DNA of 64,000 bases from Methylorubrum suomiense (GTDB taxonomy: Bacteria; Pseudomonadota; Alphaproteobacteria; Rhizobiales; Beijerinckiaceae), in assembly GCF_022179765.1 (NCBI RefSeq), contig NZ_BPRE01000013.1, positions 1-64,000 of the forward strand, given 5' to 3'. The notes under the pieces were generated by a model. It made no database searches, was not told where the DNA came from, and worked only from the letters and a program-made list of their open reading frames with translations. This document shows positions 1 to 8,282 of this stretch, piece by piece (position 1 is the first letter of the stretch; every line of letters begins with the position of its first letter). The position numbers and the translations under genes are program-made.

Positions 1-1353
1 CTGGCCCGGGGTGTAGGTCACCTTGAAGGGCTCGTAGTCCATGCAGACGTGGTTCGTCGGGACGTAGAAGAGGTTGGTCTTCGGAGAGAACGCCGCCGGC
101 TGCTGGTCCTTGGTGCCGAGAGCGGCCGGGCAGATGCCCTTCGAGTTCACGTCCTCACCATTCTGCTCGGTCGAGTACTTCGACACGACCAGCGGACGGC
201 CGTAGGTCTTGGAGCCCTTGTCCATGTCGACCTTGGTGGCCCAGTTCACCACTGGATCGAACTTCTCGGCGACGAGGAGTTCTCCGGTCGCGCGATCGAG
301 GGTGTAGCCGAAGCCGTTACGGTCGAAATGGGTCAGCAGCGGGCGATCCTTGCCGCCGATCTTCTGATCGGTGAGGATCATCTCGTTGACGCCGTCGAAG
401 TCCCACTCGTCGTGGGGGGTCATCTGGTAGACCCATTTGGCCACGCCCGTATCGACATCGCGGCCCCAGATGGTCATGGACCAGCGATTGTCGCCCGGAC
501 GCTGCTTCGGGTTCCAGGTCGAGGGGTTGCCCGAGCCGTAATACATCAGATTCAGCTTGGGATCATAGGAGAACCAGCCCCAGGTACAGCCGCCGCCGGT
601 CTTCCACTGATCGCCTTCCCAGGTGGCGAGCGAGGAATCCTTGCCGATCGGCTTGCCGAGATGGGTGGTCTTCTCAGGATCGACGAGCAACTGATCGTCC
701 GGGCCGACGGAGTAGCCGCGCCACGCCTTCTTGCCATCCTTGAGGTTGTAGGCGGTAACGTGGCACTGCACGCCGAACTCGCCGCCGGAGATGCCGACGA
801 TGACCTTGTCCTTCACCGGCAGCACGGTGGCGGTGTTGGTTTCGCCCTTGGACGGGTCGCCGTTCTTGACCGACCAGTTCACCTTGCCGGACTTGGCGTC
901 GAGCGAGACGAGGGTGGTGTCGGCCTGGTGCAGCAGGATGGCGCCGTCGGCATAGGCCAGACCGCGGTTGACGGTGTCGCAGCACATCACCGGGATGACC
1001 GACGGGTCCTGCTTCGGCTCGTACTTCCACACGATCCTGGCGCCCTGATCGAGGTCGAGGGCGTAGACGATGTTCGGGAACGGGGTGTGGACGTACATGA
1101 TGTTGCCGACGACGAGCGGGGAGCCCTCGTGGCCGCGCAGCACGCCGGTCGAGAAGGTCCAGGCGACCTGGAGGTTCTTGACGTTGCCGGCGTTGATCTG
1201 GTCGAGCTTGGAATAGCGAGTGTTGGCATAGTCAACCGTCTGGAGCGCCTGCTCCGCCGGGTTGGCGATGGACTTGAGGACGCTGTCGTTGGCCAGCGCC
1301 GGGGTGGCCGCCGCGACGCCCGCACCGAGTGCGAGAAGATGGACCGCTCTCAT
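1..1353 (-). CDS. xoxF1: Lanthanide-dependent PQQ methanol dehydrogenase XoxF (C-terminus outside window)
   Basis: Periplasmic quinoprotein that oxidises methanol (and formaldehyde) with PQQ and a lanthanide, passing electrons to a c-type cytochrome. The first 451 of about 600 residues are present; the gene runs off the left edge. A signal peptide ends near ALA-N. Visible family marks are the adjacent-cysteine motif CCDTVNRG, the tryptophan-rich GGGCTWGWFSYDP, and WDFDG with Asp318 (catalytic) and Asp320. The extra Asp two residues after the catalytic one is the lanthanide ligand that separates XoxF from calcium-dependent MxaF. Start ATG at 1353 is followed by MRAVHLLALGAG, as in M. extorquens XoxF1, with AGGAATCC just upstream. 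In relatives xoxG and xoxJ follow downstream, which would lie outside this window. Family assignment is very secure. Confidence 0.97.
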   Translation of the reverse strand, partial: MRAVHLLALGAGVAAATPALANDSVLKSIANPAEQALQTVDYANTRYSKLDQINAGNVKNLQVAWTFSTGVLRGHEGSPLVVGNIMYVHTPFPNIVYALDLDQGARIVWKYEPKQDPSVIPVMCCDTVNRGLAYADGAILLHQADTTLVSLDAKSGKVNWSVKNGDPSKGETNTATVLPVKDKVIVGISGGEFGVQCHVTAYNLKDGKKAWRGYSVGPDDQLLVDPEKTTHLGKPIGKDSSLATWEGDQWKTGGGCTWGWFSYDPKLNLMYYGSGNPSTWNPKQRPGDNRWSMTIWGRDVDTGVAKWVYQMTPHDEWDFDGVNEMILTDQKIGGKDRPLLTHFDRNGFGYTLDRATGELLVAEKFDPVVNWATKVDMDKGSKTYGRPLVVSKYSTEQNGEDVNSKGICPAALGTKDQQPAAFSPKTNLFYVPTNHVCMDYEPFKVTYTPGQ

Positions 1354-1724
1354 GGATTCCTCCGCATGAGGTCCGGTTCCGGCCACGTTCGTCCGTGATG
1401 CGGAACGGCCTGCTGCCTTGCTGTGATCGTTGTCGGTTTTGCCGGTTCATCACCGGAGACGACGCCCGCCCGAGACCGAAGCAGAGTCGGTCGCCCCTTC
1501 TGCCTGCCCGCGACGGGCGACAATCGGATCGACACAGCGAGACATAAGGCATCGAAAACGAAAGGCAATAATAAAAGCATAAGTTCCGGAAATATATATT
1601 GTATTTACACTTACAATACCTATAAACAACCAAAAACTCGAAGGACTGCCGCCCATCAAGCCAAATGCCACAATACCATAAGCATATTATATGAGTTTCA
1701 TCCGATGAAATTAGGAACCATTCA

Positions 1725-1753
1725 TTGACAATTCCGCCCTTACGTCGATAATT
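1725..1753 (+). promoter_or_regulatory. Sigma70-like promoter of a putative small RNA
   Basis: TTGACA at 1725-1730 is a perfect -35 box. GATAAT at 1747-1752 (16-base spacer), or ATAATT one base later (17-base spacer), is a good -10. It points right, away from xoxF1, and has no open reading frame with a ribosome site behind it; an intrinsic terminator follows about 70 bases after the -10. Confidence 0.6.
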
Positions 1754-1758
1754 CTCTT

Positions 1759-1850
1759 GTTTGCGACTAGGATTAGAGATCTCTCTAGACTCAACATTCT
1801 AGAAAGATGTCTCCAATCACGGCGAGGTCTTCGGACCTCGCCAATTTTTT
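1759..1850 (+). ncRNA. Candidate orphan small RNA, about 90 nt
   Basis: Inferred transcript between the promoter at 1725-1753 and a canonical terminator ending near 1850. The interior contains two TCTAGA-type half sites (around 1786 and 1798) that could form a second hairpin. No ribosome binding site plus start codon of credible length lies inside. I do not recognise a known RNA family. Its position beside xoxF1 is suggestive, but no target can be named from sequence. Confidence 0.45.
1821..1850 (+). terminator. Rho-independent terminator with UUCG loop
   Basis: Perfect 9-bp stem GGCGAGGTC/GACCTCGCC closed by TTCG (1821-1842), then AATTTTTT. There is no upstream protein gene on this strand, so it most likely ends the small-RNA unit. 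Confidence 0.8.
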
Positions 1851-2308
1851 ATTGAATGGTGGCACTCCTTCGCCTCGAGACGGCGTCACGCGCCGCTGGC
1901 TGAAAGCGGAAAAGACGTCTGCAAGCGCACCTGCATTCACCTCTTCCCGCCTTTGCCGGGAACACTGTGCAGAGCGCCGATTTTCGCGTCAATATGCGGG
2001 ATGTTTCGGCAAAAAATTGCGGTAACTAGCTGCAAAATTTCTTGTAATTTATATTCCTATCACGGGATATTTAGGCAAATCCGCAAGGATGGGCCGCAGG
2101 AGCAACCCGGTCCGAACCGATCCATCGACAGATCACCTTTCGCTGCGCGTAGCCCGATCTTTACGTCCTGACCGCAACGTCACGGCATGGCTGCGCGATG
2201 TCGGCGCAGGCCGATCCGCCGGTCATCACAGCGGGTCGACAAGTCTCGCGCTTCGTTCCAGCGCCTGCGTTCTATAGAGGGTGCGAGAGCCCGATCGGGA
2301 GAGATGAC

Positions 2309-2674
2309 ATGCCCGCGCGATCCCGAAATGGCCCGGCGGTGGGCGATGACGCCCTGGCACCTGGTCCGGCGCTCGCCCACGCGAGCGCGCTCCTGACTCA
2401 ACGCGGCTTTCACGAAGTGGCGCGCAACGCGCGCGGCGACAGCCTCTATCTCGCGCGCGGCAACGATCCGGGCCGCCTGCGCCTCTCGAACCATGCCCGG
2501 ACCCCGAAACAGCGGCGCGGGCATCCGGAAGTGCTGGCGAGCCTCGTGATCCGGCAACCGCGCAACCCGAGCCAGATCGCCGTGATGGTGGAGACGGCCC
2601 TGCGAGACTTTGCCGGAGGGCAACGTCGCCGGGATCAGGCCGCGACGGGCAAAGACTCCACCATCGGCGCTTGA
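2309..2674 (+). CDS. Hypothetical protein, 121 aa
   Basis: Unrecognised soluble protein. ATG at 2309 was chosen over the upstream in-frame start at 2198 because GGGAGAG sits 6-10 bases before it and the residues before it look non-coding. The middle (QRGFHEVARNARGDSLYLAR ... VLASLVIRQPR) has ordinary protein composition with no low-complexity shadow character. The last 40 bases overlap the 3' end of a possible gene on the other strand. No motif gives a function. Confidence 0.55.
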   Translation: MPARSRNGPAVGDDALAPGPALAHASALLTQRGFHEVARNARGDSLYLARGNDPGRLRLSNHARTPKQRRGHPEVLASLVIRQPRNPSQIAVMVETALRDFAGGQRRRDQAATGKDSTIGA

Positions 2675-2943
2675 CCCGATTGGTCACATGACCGTGGCAC
2701 GGATTCGCCGCCGGGTCGCAATCCCGGAACGACCGATAGGGCCGGTGCGGCGTCCGACATGCGCTCCGGCCCGGCCTCGAGACGGGCGACGAGGATGGCG
2801 AGATCCTCGGGGAGATCGGGATCGACGTCGAGACCGTAGGCACCGTCGAGGGCCGGCATCACACTGCGCAGGAACGCCGCGAGCGACAGGGACGGCGAGG
2901 GCAGGGGGCGCGCAACGGATAAGGCGGTCGAGAAGGCGGGCAT
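2635..2943 (-). CDS. Possible small hypothetical protein, 102 aa
   Basis: Open frame beginning MPAFSTALSVARPLP with a plausible folded core (LAAFLRSVMPALDGAYGLDV, then DLPEDLAILVARLE). The ribosome site is weak and it converges with and overlaps the preceding plus-strand gene by 40 bases. It could be a real methylobacterial orphan or a high-GC shadow. No function assigned. Confidence 0.35.
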   Translation of the reverse strand: MPAFSTALSVARPLPSPSLSLAAFLRSVMPALDGAYGLDVDPDLPEDLAILVARLEAGPERMSDAAPALSVVPGLRPGGESVPRSCDQSGQAPMVESLPVAA

Positions 2944-3019
2944 GTCGTCCAGGGCACCGGTCGCGCGATATCGGTACGCTGCGCTGCGGCACTTGAACCG
3001 AACCTGAAAGCTCGGCCGT

Positions 3020-3583
3020 TCAGGCCTCACCGCGCCCGTCACGCACGAGTTCCTCGGGGACAAGCGTCGCGGCGTCCTGCCGGGCCGTCAGGGCAGCGAG
3101 CCCGACCGGCGCATCGTCCCAAGCATCGACTCCGACATCGCAGGAACGGGTGGTGTCGGCGAGCGTCGCATGGGTGTGCCCGTAGAGGTGGCGCGTGCCC
3201 CGCCACAGCCCCGGCCAAGCGCGATGCGCGTAATGGGCGAGGAACAGTCGCTCGGTCCGGCCCTCCGCATCCCGCACGCCGATGCGGACGCTCTCCACCG
3301 GTGGATCGACCCAGGGCAGACGCAGCACGCGGTTGCTGTCGTGATTGCCGCGGACGAGACGCTTGATGCCGTTGAGCCGGTCGAAGACCGCGGCGCAGTA
3401 GGCCGGATCGGCATGGGCAGTGAAATCGCCGAGATGCCAGATCTCGTCGGCTTCGGAGACCACGGCGTTCCATCGGGCGATCAGCGCCTCGTCATGGGCC
3501 TCGATGCTCGCGTAGCGATCCCCGCGATGGCGCAAGATATGAGTGTCGCCGAAATGAGTATCGGCGGTGAAGAAGACGGCCAT
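3020..3583 (-). CDS. Calcineurin-like metallophosphoesterase, 187 aa
   Basis: Small cytoplasmic metallophosphatase of the calcineurin/MPE fold, likely a phosphoesterase of unknown substrate. Metal-ligand motifs appear in the family order: TADTHFGD (residues 7-14), WHLGDFT, RGNHDSNR, LAHYAHRAW and YGHTHA. The ATG at 3583 has AAGGGA about 6 bases upstream; an upstream in-frame start would add 25 arginine/proline-rich residues that do not look coding. It lies downstream of the CcdA-like gene on the same strand with about 80 bases between. Confidence 0.85.
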   Translation of the reverse strand: MAVFFTADTHFGDTHILRHRGDRYASIEAHDEALIARWNAVVSEADEIWHLGDFTAHADPAYCAAVFDRLNGIKRLVRGNHDSNRVLRLPWVDPPVESVRIGVRDAEGRTERLFLAHYAHRAWPGLWRGTRHLYGHTHATLADTTRSCDVGVDAWDDAPVGLAALTARQDAATLVPEELVRDGRGEA

Positions 3584-3662
3584 GCCCAGTCCCTTGAGAC
3601 CGGCGAGGTGGCGCGGGGCAGGGCGCGGGGCAAGGCGGCGCACCGCCGCGGCGCGCACCGGA

Positions 3663-4382
3663 TCAGAATCGGGTGGTGAGGGTGTTCAACCACTCGGGTG
3701 AGGCCTCGACGAGAAACGTCTCCAGCGCCTTGTCGAGACCGGTGAGGACGGCGAGCCCGATGGTGACGAGGATCAGTCCGAGTCCCGCCTTCAATCCCTG
3801 ACCGAGCCTCATCATGCCGCCCCGCGCGCGCAGGATGAGGCTCCGCGACAGGCTTCCGAGCACCAGCAGGGGCAAGGCGGCGCCGAGACCGAACGCCCCC
3901 ATGGTCGCCGCGACCGCGGCGAGGTCGCGCCCCTGGGCGGCCAGAAGCGAGGCGGCCCCGAGGGTCGGCCCGACGCAGGGACTCCAGACGGCTCCGAGCA
4001 GCAGGCCCAGGCCGAATTGGCCGGGCAGACCGGCCGTCGAGCGCCCACCGAGGCGGCGGTCGATCGCGTCGACCAGAGGTCCGGCGGCGGCCGCAAGCCG
4101 TGCCTGGGCAAAGGGTACCAGCAAAATGAGACCGACGGCGACCAACAGGCCGGCGCCGATGCCTCGGAACACCGCGCCGTCCAGGCCGATGGCGAAGCCC
4201 AGCGTCGCCACGAACAGGCCGATCACCGTGAAGGACAGGGCAAGCCCCGCCGCCAGCACCGCCGGCCCGAGCGGATGCTCGGCCGCCGCCGCGCCCAGCA
4301 CGAGCGGCAGCAGCGGCAGCACGCAGGGCGACAACACCGAGAGCAGCCCGGCAAGACCGGCAAGGCCGAGCGTTCCGATCAC
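3663..4382 (-). CDS. CcdA/DsbD-beta-like thiol-electron-transfer membrane protein
   Basis: Polytopic inner-membrane protein (239 aa, about six helices) of the CcdA family, which carries reducing equivalents from cytoplasmic thioredoxin to the periplasm for cytochrome c maturation or other thiol reduction. The two transmembrane cysteines are in LSPCVLPLLPL and WSPCVGPTLG, each followed by proline. A GTG start at 4382 is preferred: GGAGGG lies exactly six bases upstream and it gives the normal CcdA length, whereas an upstream ATG (4490) would add 36 arginine-rich residues. Which substrate it serves cannot be told from its neighbours. Confidence 0.88.
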   Translation of the reverse strand: MIGTLGLAGLAGLLSVLSPCVLPLLPLVLGAAAAEHPLGPAVLAAGLALSFTVIGLFVATLGFAIGLDGAVFRGIGAGLLVAVGLILLVPFAQARLAAAAGPLVDAIDRRLGGRSTAGLPGQFGLGLLLGAVWSPCVGPTLGAASLLAAQGRDLAAVAATMGAFGLGAALPLLVLGSLSRSLILRARGGMMRLGQGLKAGLGLILVTIGLAVLTGLDKALETFLVEASPEWLNTLTTRF

Positions 4383-4749
4383 CGACGTCCCTCCGAACGA
4401 CAACCACCGCCCGCGCCAGCCGCGAGCGCGGCATCGACGCACCGCTGTGATAGGTAGGCGCGGACGACCATGCCCTCTTCCTATCTCCACATCCGCACCC
4501 CGACGGAACAGCCTTCGTCGCCGAATCCTTCACATTCGTGTTCGCTGCGAACGGCGTTGGTCGCGCGCGCCGATCTCGATGATCGGAAGAAAACGGTGTG
4601 ATTGCGCCCTACGGTGCGCAATGCCGCCGGATTCTGTTGACGCCGCGCCCAAGCCAGCCTATCTGAGCGCCCAACGCCGCGTACGAGGGTCGCCCCGCGA
4701 TCCTGACGCCGCGCCTTGGAGCTTCGCTCCTCGCGCGACGACGTTCCGG

Positions 4750-4823
4750 TGGGGGATAGTTTAACGGTAGAACCGCGGACTCTGACTCCGCTAGTCCTGG
4801 TTCGAATCCAGGTCCCCCAGCCA
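4750..4823 (+). tRNA. tRNA-Gln(CUG)
   Basis: Complete cloverleaf. Acceptor TGGGGGA/TCCCCCA pairs fully, the anticodon stem GCGGA/TCCGC encloses CTCTGAC with anticodon CTG, the T arm contains GGTTCGAATCC, and CCA (4821-4823) is encoded. The following 1.3 kb is gene-poor and carries a decayed transposase, a common situation beside tRNA genes that serve as integration sites, but no duplicated 3' tRNA end was seen. Confidence 0.95.
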
Positions 4824-6092
4824 CTTATCATCACTCACCAATTCAAACTTTCACTCGTGCCTCGTGGCGAGTGTCACAGATCGTTGGACAAGCGTCGTGC
4901 GCTGGTAGCGGCTAGATCCTCCGATCGCGGACGTACGGTTCGGCGTCCAAAGCACCATCAGAAATAAGAATTCTGCATAGACACGGTACCTAGAGGTGCA
5001 GCTCTGTCGCTCATTCGGTGGCGCAAGGGCACGATAACGATCCCGCGACGACCTTTCAGGCAGCCCTCCTAGAGAAACCACCCGGTCCAGACTTCGAGCG
5101 CTCCCTCGCCGAGATCGCCCGCATGCATCCGCCACGCCCCGGTATCGGCCAGGATCAATTCATTGGTAGGAGTATGTATCCCCCGGCAGAGCTGGGAACT
5201 TCACGATTTGGGCCGCTCAAAGCAGCTGTGGGGATCGCTGAAGCGGTCCGGAGAGCTGGAGCCATCTGCCGGTGACTGTCAGTACCAGAGGTTCGGTTGC
5301 TCGAAGTGCTAATTCCTTCGCCCCTGCTTTTCGATGTAGGCCCCGATCATGGTTTCGTCTCGGCCCATCATCGAGACGAAGTTGCCCCCGGCCCAGAAAT
5401 GCCGCCCGACGAAATTACGCTTCGCTCGCCATAAACCGGCGCGAGATGTATGGCCCTCTTACCCTTGATGTCGCCGACCACCTGGGACACAGCATATTAG
5501 GGTAGGATGGTGATCATCATATGCACATGATCGGTCGAGAGGCACCTTCTCCGATCCAGCTTTCTTTTTACGGCGCCAGGGCGCGGAACACCTCGCTTAA
5601 CTGCGGCCGACGTATCCTGCATAATACTATTGAGCACTTTGTATTATGAGTACGACGTAATATTCACAATTTTACATGATACGATAAGATGCTCCGAAAC
5701 CGCCTATCGTGGAATAACTTCGTGTGCCTCGCGGCTCACGGGAGTAAAATCTGCGATGGGCACTGCAAAAAAGTCACACTGCCACCTCGGCAAAGCCGGG
5801 GGAACTCTGTTTAAGATAGGGTTGCCCTGCGAGCTACGCGCCTCGGAGCGTCCTGCGGCAACCTCAGGCCGAGAGTCCTTGGATCGCCGCTTCAACCCCA
5901 TGCGCCGCTTCAGCGGCAACGACTCGAATATTCGCACAGGGTGGGAAGCCGGCACTCAGCCGAGCCATCAGAATTGCAAGCGTAACTCTCTGCCAACGCC
6001 TGGACGGTATGGAGTCGGGATACGTGGAAAAGGGTATCTGCCTGCCCTGCCATAAGGTGCCTCCGACCCCGTAAAGCTCTTGGGCTCAACCG
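4824..6092. other. Gene-poor region after tRNA-Gln
   Basis: About 1.27 kb with no intact gene that I can support. It contains the IS200-type remnant (5309-5580) and locally AT-rich stretches around 5610-5700. Open frames at 5018-5275 and 5630-6055 lack ribosome sites and family-like motifs. The region reads as degraded accessory DNA. Confidence 0.6.
5309..5580 (-). pseudogene. Broken IS200/IS605-family TnpA transposase
   Basis: Read on the minus strand, the segment gives DHVHMMITILP, a stop, then YAVSQVVGDIKGKRAIHLA in the same frame, and after a frameshift RNFVGRHFWAGGNFVS, MMGRDETMIGAYIEKQ and a stop. These match the TnpA order: HUH motif (HVH), the KGK region, the FWARGYF-like segment, and the helix with the catalytic tyrosine (YIEKQ). 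An in-frame stop and at least one frameshift make it inactive, and the N-terminal part is missing. No flanking hairpin ends were identified. Confidence 0.8.
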
Positions 6093-6608
6093 ATGACCTA
6101 CCCTGTTCCATCCAACGAGGCAGAACGCCTGGGCGTCCTGTCCAAGCTCGATCTGCTCGACACACCGCCAGAGCAGGCATTCGATGATTTATGCCGCGAG
6201 GCAGCTCAGACGTTTGGTGCTCCCACCGCACTCATCACGTTGCTTGATGCCCAGCGGCAATGGTTCAAGGCTCGGGTCGGTTTCCCGGCGTGCGAGACCA
6301 CGCGAGGCGTCTCGTTCTGCAACTACGTCGTCGCCGAGGACGCTGTCCTGATTGTTCCCGACACCAGGGATGATCCTCGATTTGCAGCAAACCCGCTCGT
6401 CGTCGGTCCGCCTCACATCCGCTTTTATGCAGGCGCGCCGCTCTACTACGGCCAAGACATCCGCTTGGGTGCACTTTGCATCATCGATCAAAAGCCCCGT
6501 ACAGCTTCTGACATTGATATTCCGACCCTGAAGATGCTGGCCGACCGGGTTGCGGGTGAGATCTGGGTGCGGCAGGCCCTGCATGCGCCTGACGATCGGT
6601 CGGCCTAG
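6093..6608 (+). CDS. GAF-domain protein, 171 aa
   Basis: Stand-alone cytoplasmic GAF domain covering nearly the whole protein. Typical elements are the N-terminal ERLGVLSKLDLLDTPPEQAF helix, ITLLDAQRQWFKARVGF, the conserved FCNYVV segment, and FYAGAPLYYGQDIRLGALCI near the end. Proteins of this type usually sense small molecules or redox state and act with histidine kinases or cyclases; no output domain is present here. It sits 31 bases upstream of a receiver-domain gene in the same direction, so the two may form a signalling pair. Confidence 0.88.
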   Translation: MTYPVPSNEAERLGVLSKLDLLDTPPEQAFDDLCREAAQTFGAPTALITLLDAQRQWFKARVGFPACETTRGVSFCNYVVAEDAVLIVPDTRDDPRFAANPLVVGPPHIRFYAGAPLYYGQDIRLGALCIIDQKPRTASDIDIPTLKMLADRVAGEIWVRQALHAPDDRSA

Positions 6609-6639
6609 TTCACGACGCCTAGCCTAGGGAGGATGAGCC

Positions 6640-7074
6640 ATGCTGCGTTCCGACGCTCACGTCCTGATCGTCGACAGCCACGTGGCGGTTGCACGGCTGG
6701 TCGCGAAGATCTTCGGGTTGATCGGTCTCGCGGAGGCTGAGTTCGCGTTCGACTCGCTGACCGCACACAAGCAGCTGAAACGACGGCAGCCTGACATCGT
6801 CGTCGTGGATGCAAACATATCGCCAACACGTGCGCCTATGCTCATCGCCTTGGTCCGAGCGCTCACAGATGGCAAGGCGGTCACCCTCCTCACGACAACA
6901 TCGCTCGACGCTGAGATCGTGCGAGCAGCCCGTGAGGCTGGTGTCGACGATGTCCTGCTAAAGCCGTTCACGCCGAATGAGCTGCGAGCACGCCTCATGA
7001 GCGCAAAGGTGCAGTTTGGTTCAGCCAATACTGCTCAACAGTCGCGACAGCCTGGCAACCTGACTTTCGTGTGA
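6640..7074 (+). CDS. Atypical response-regulator receiver-domain protein, 144 aa
   Basis: Single receiver domain without output module, probably cytoplasmic. The phosphoacceptor region is DIVVVDANIS, the switch threonines are in LLTTTS and the conserved lysine is in LLKPFTPNEL. The N-terminal acidic pair is reduced (LIVDSH instead of the usual DD), and the usual proline/methionine stretch after the phosphoacceptor is changed, so magnesium binding and phosphorylation may be altered. GGGAGGATGAG before the ATG is a strong ribosome site. It probably works with the GAF protein just upstream or with an unlinked kinase. Confidence 0.85.
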   Translation: MLRSDAHVLIVDSHVAVARLVAKIFGLIGLAEAEFAFDSLTAHKQLKRRQPDIVVVDANISPTRAPMLIALVRALTDGKAVTLLTTTSLDAEIVRAAREAGVDDVLLKPFTPNELRARLMSAKVQFGSANTAQQSRQPGNLTFV

Positions 7075-7501
7075 GCGCTTCGCATCACTGCGCCAAAATA
7101 CCAGAACGGGTCGTCATGGAGCGTTCTACACTTCACTGGCAGCCGACAATCCATCTTCAGCGTAATACTTCATCAGGAGATTGAACTAATATTTATCTAG
7201 ACGCCCTAGATCTCCGAGTGTGTCTGCTATATCCGTACAGGTAATCAGGCAAATGATTGCAGTAAGGGCTGTGCAGCACGCTCCATAGTTGCCCTGATGC
7301 GATCGGCCACCTGATCCTGAGCCTGTGGAAGAACGCGCAGCGAGTTCACGAGCAGAGTCCCTGGCGCTGCCGCTGCAGCAGGCCCTGGTTCGATCGAGAC
7401 AGCGCCCGCAACCTTCTGCGAGGCGTGGGAGCCGGCCCCTAGGCGTGCGTCTCGCCGGTCCGCTCCGCTTGAGCCAAACCCATTCTTACGATGCCTTAAC
7501 C
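7075..7501. other. Intergenic region before the adhesin-export locus
   Basis: About 430 bases with no convincing gene; moderately AT-rich near 7140-7240. Presumably holds the promoter of the adaptor-adhesin cluster. An in-frame extension of the next gene back to 7325 is arginine/proline-rich and judged non-coding. Confidence 0.5.
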
Positions 7502-8281
7502 ATGTCGACCTACGATCCGGCCGCTATCGCCTTCATGGGTCAGGGGTGTTTCGTGCGCGCGGCAACGGTCATCGTCCTCGCCCTGGCAGCCTTGCCCGCG
7601 CTCGCACAATCCGAACCTCCGATTCGTGGTGTCGTGCGCGCGATCCGGGACGCCAGCGTCGCGACGGATTTCAATGCCCGCATCCTTACGCTGCCGTTCC
7701 GCGAGGGTGCGTCCTTCAATGCCGGCGATACGCTCGTCACCTTCGATTGCGATCGAACCGAGGCGGAATCGCGTGCGGCCGAGGCCGAGACCGCGATCAA
7801 CCGCATCGCCTTCGACAATGCGCAGTTGCTCGACCGCCGTCACGCCATCGGGCGTGTCGAGGTGCAGGCGGCCAAAGCGCGGTGGGAGAAGGCGCAGGCC
7901 TCCGCCGATGCCCTGCGCGTCAGGGTTCGCGATTGCCGGATCGTCGCGCCGTTCACCGGCCGCGTCGCCGAGATGCGCGCACGCGAGCATGAGATGCCGG
8001 TGGCCGGCCAGCCCCTCCTTCGGATCGTCGATACCACCGCCCTGGAAATCGACCTGATCGTTCCCTCGGCCTGGCTCGCCTGGCTGCGGACCGCTGCCCC
8101 CCTCCAAGTGAAGGTCGACGAGACCGGAAAGACCTATGCGGCAACAGTGATCCGCACCGCGGCCGCCGTCGATCCGGTCTCCCAGACGATCAGGATCACG
8201 GCGGCCTTCGCCCCCGGCGACATCTCGGCGGTGCTGCCCGGCATGAGCCTCGACGCCGCTTTCGAACGTCCGACCCACTGA
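7502..8281 (+). CDS. Periplasmic adaptor (HlyD/RND membrane-fusion type), 259 aa
   Basis: Short membrane-fusion protein. A signal peptide runs to ALA-QS (about residue 35). Then come a biotinyl-lipoyl half (VVRAIRDASVATDF ... LPFREGASFNAGDTLVTFDCD), a coiled-coil hairpin rich in Ala/Glu/Arg, the returning lipoyl half (DCRIVAPFTGRVAEM), and a beta-barrel segment. ATG 7502 was chosen because the secretory signal begins there; its ribosome site is weak and ATG 7535 is an alternative. It is the first gene of a tightly packed run (one base to the next gene), suggesting it joins the GAF-HlyD and M50-HlyD proteins in one envelope-spanning complex. Confidence 0.85.
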   Translation: MSTYDPAAIAFMGQGCFVRAATVIVLALAALPALAQSEPPIRGVVRAIRDASVATDFNARILTLPFREGASFNAGDTLVTFDCDRTEAESRAAEAETAINRIAFDNAQLLDRRHAIGRVEVQAAKARWEKAQASADALRVRVRDCRIVAPFTGRVAEMRAREHEMPVAGQPLLRIVDTTALEIDLIVPSAWLAWLRTAAPLQVKVDETGKTYAATVIRTAAAVDPVSQTIRITAAFAPGDISAVLPGMSLDAAFERPTH

Positions 8282-8282
8282 C

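Larger units (their letters stand above)
1354..2308. other. Intergenic region upstream of xoxF1
   Basis: About 950 bases without a convincing protein gene. The part next to xoxF1 (1354-1550) has normal GC content. Bases 1550-1800 are distinctly AT-rich and probably contain the xoxF1 promoter (minus strand) plus a separate plus-strand transcription unit described in its own entries. Short open frames here lack ribosome binding sites and family-like composition. Confidence 0.6.

Noticed and set aside
49..1398. A 449-codon plus-strand frame over xoxF1
   Set aside because: Antisense shadow of a clearly conserved methanol dehydrogenase; no ribosome site.
1554..1588. GGAAC...CGTT pair upstream of xoxF1 on the minus strand as an EcfG promoter
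   Set aside because: The spacer is 22 bases, outside the 16-17 base requirement.
5018..5275. 85-codon frame MAQGHDNDPATTFQAAL
   Set aside because: No ribosome site or recognisable motif, lies in degraded DNA; not supported.
5630..6055. 141-codon frame before the GAF gene
   Set aside because: Uneven composition, AT-rich start, no family features; probably non-coding.
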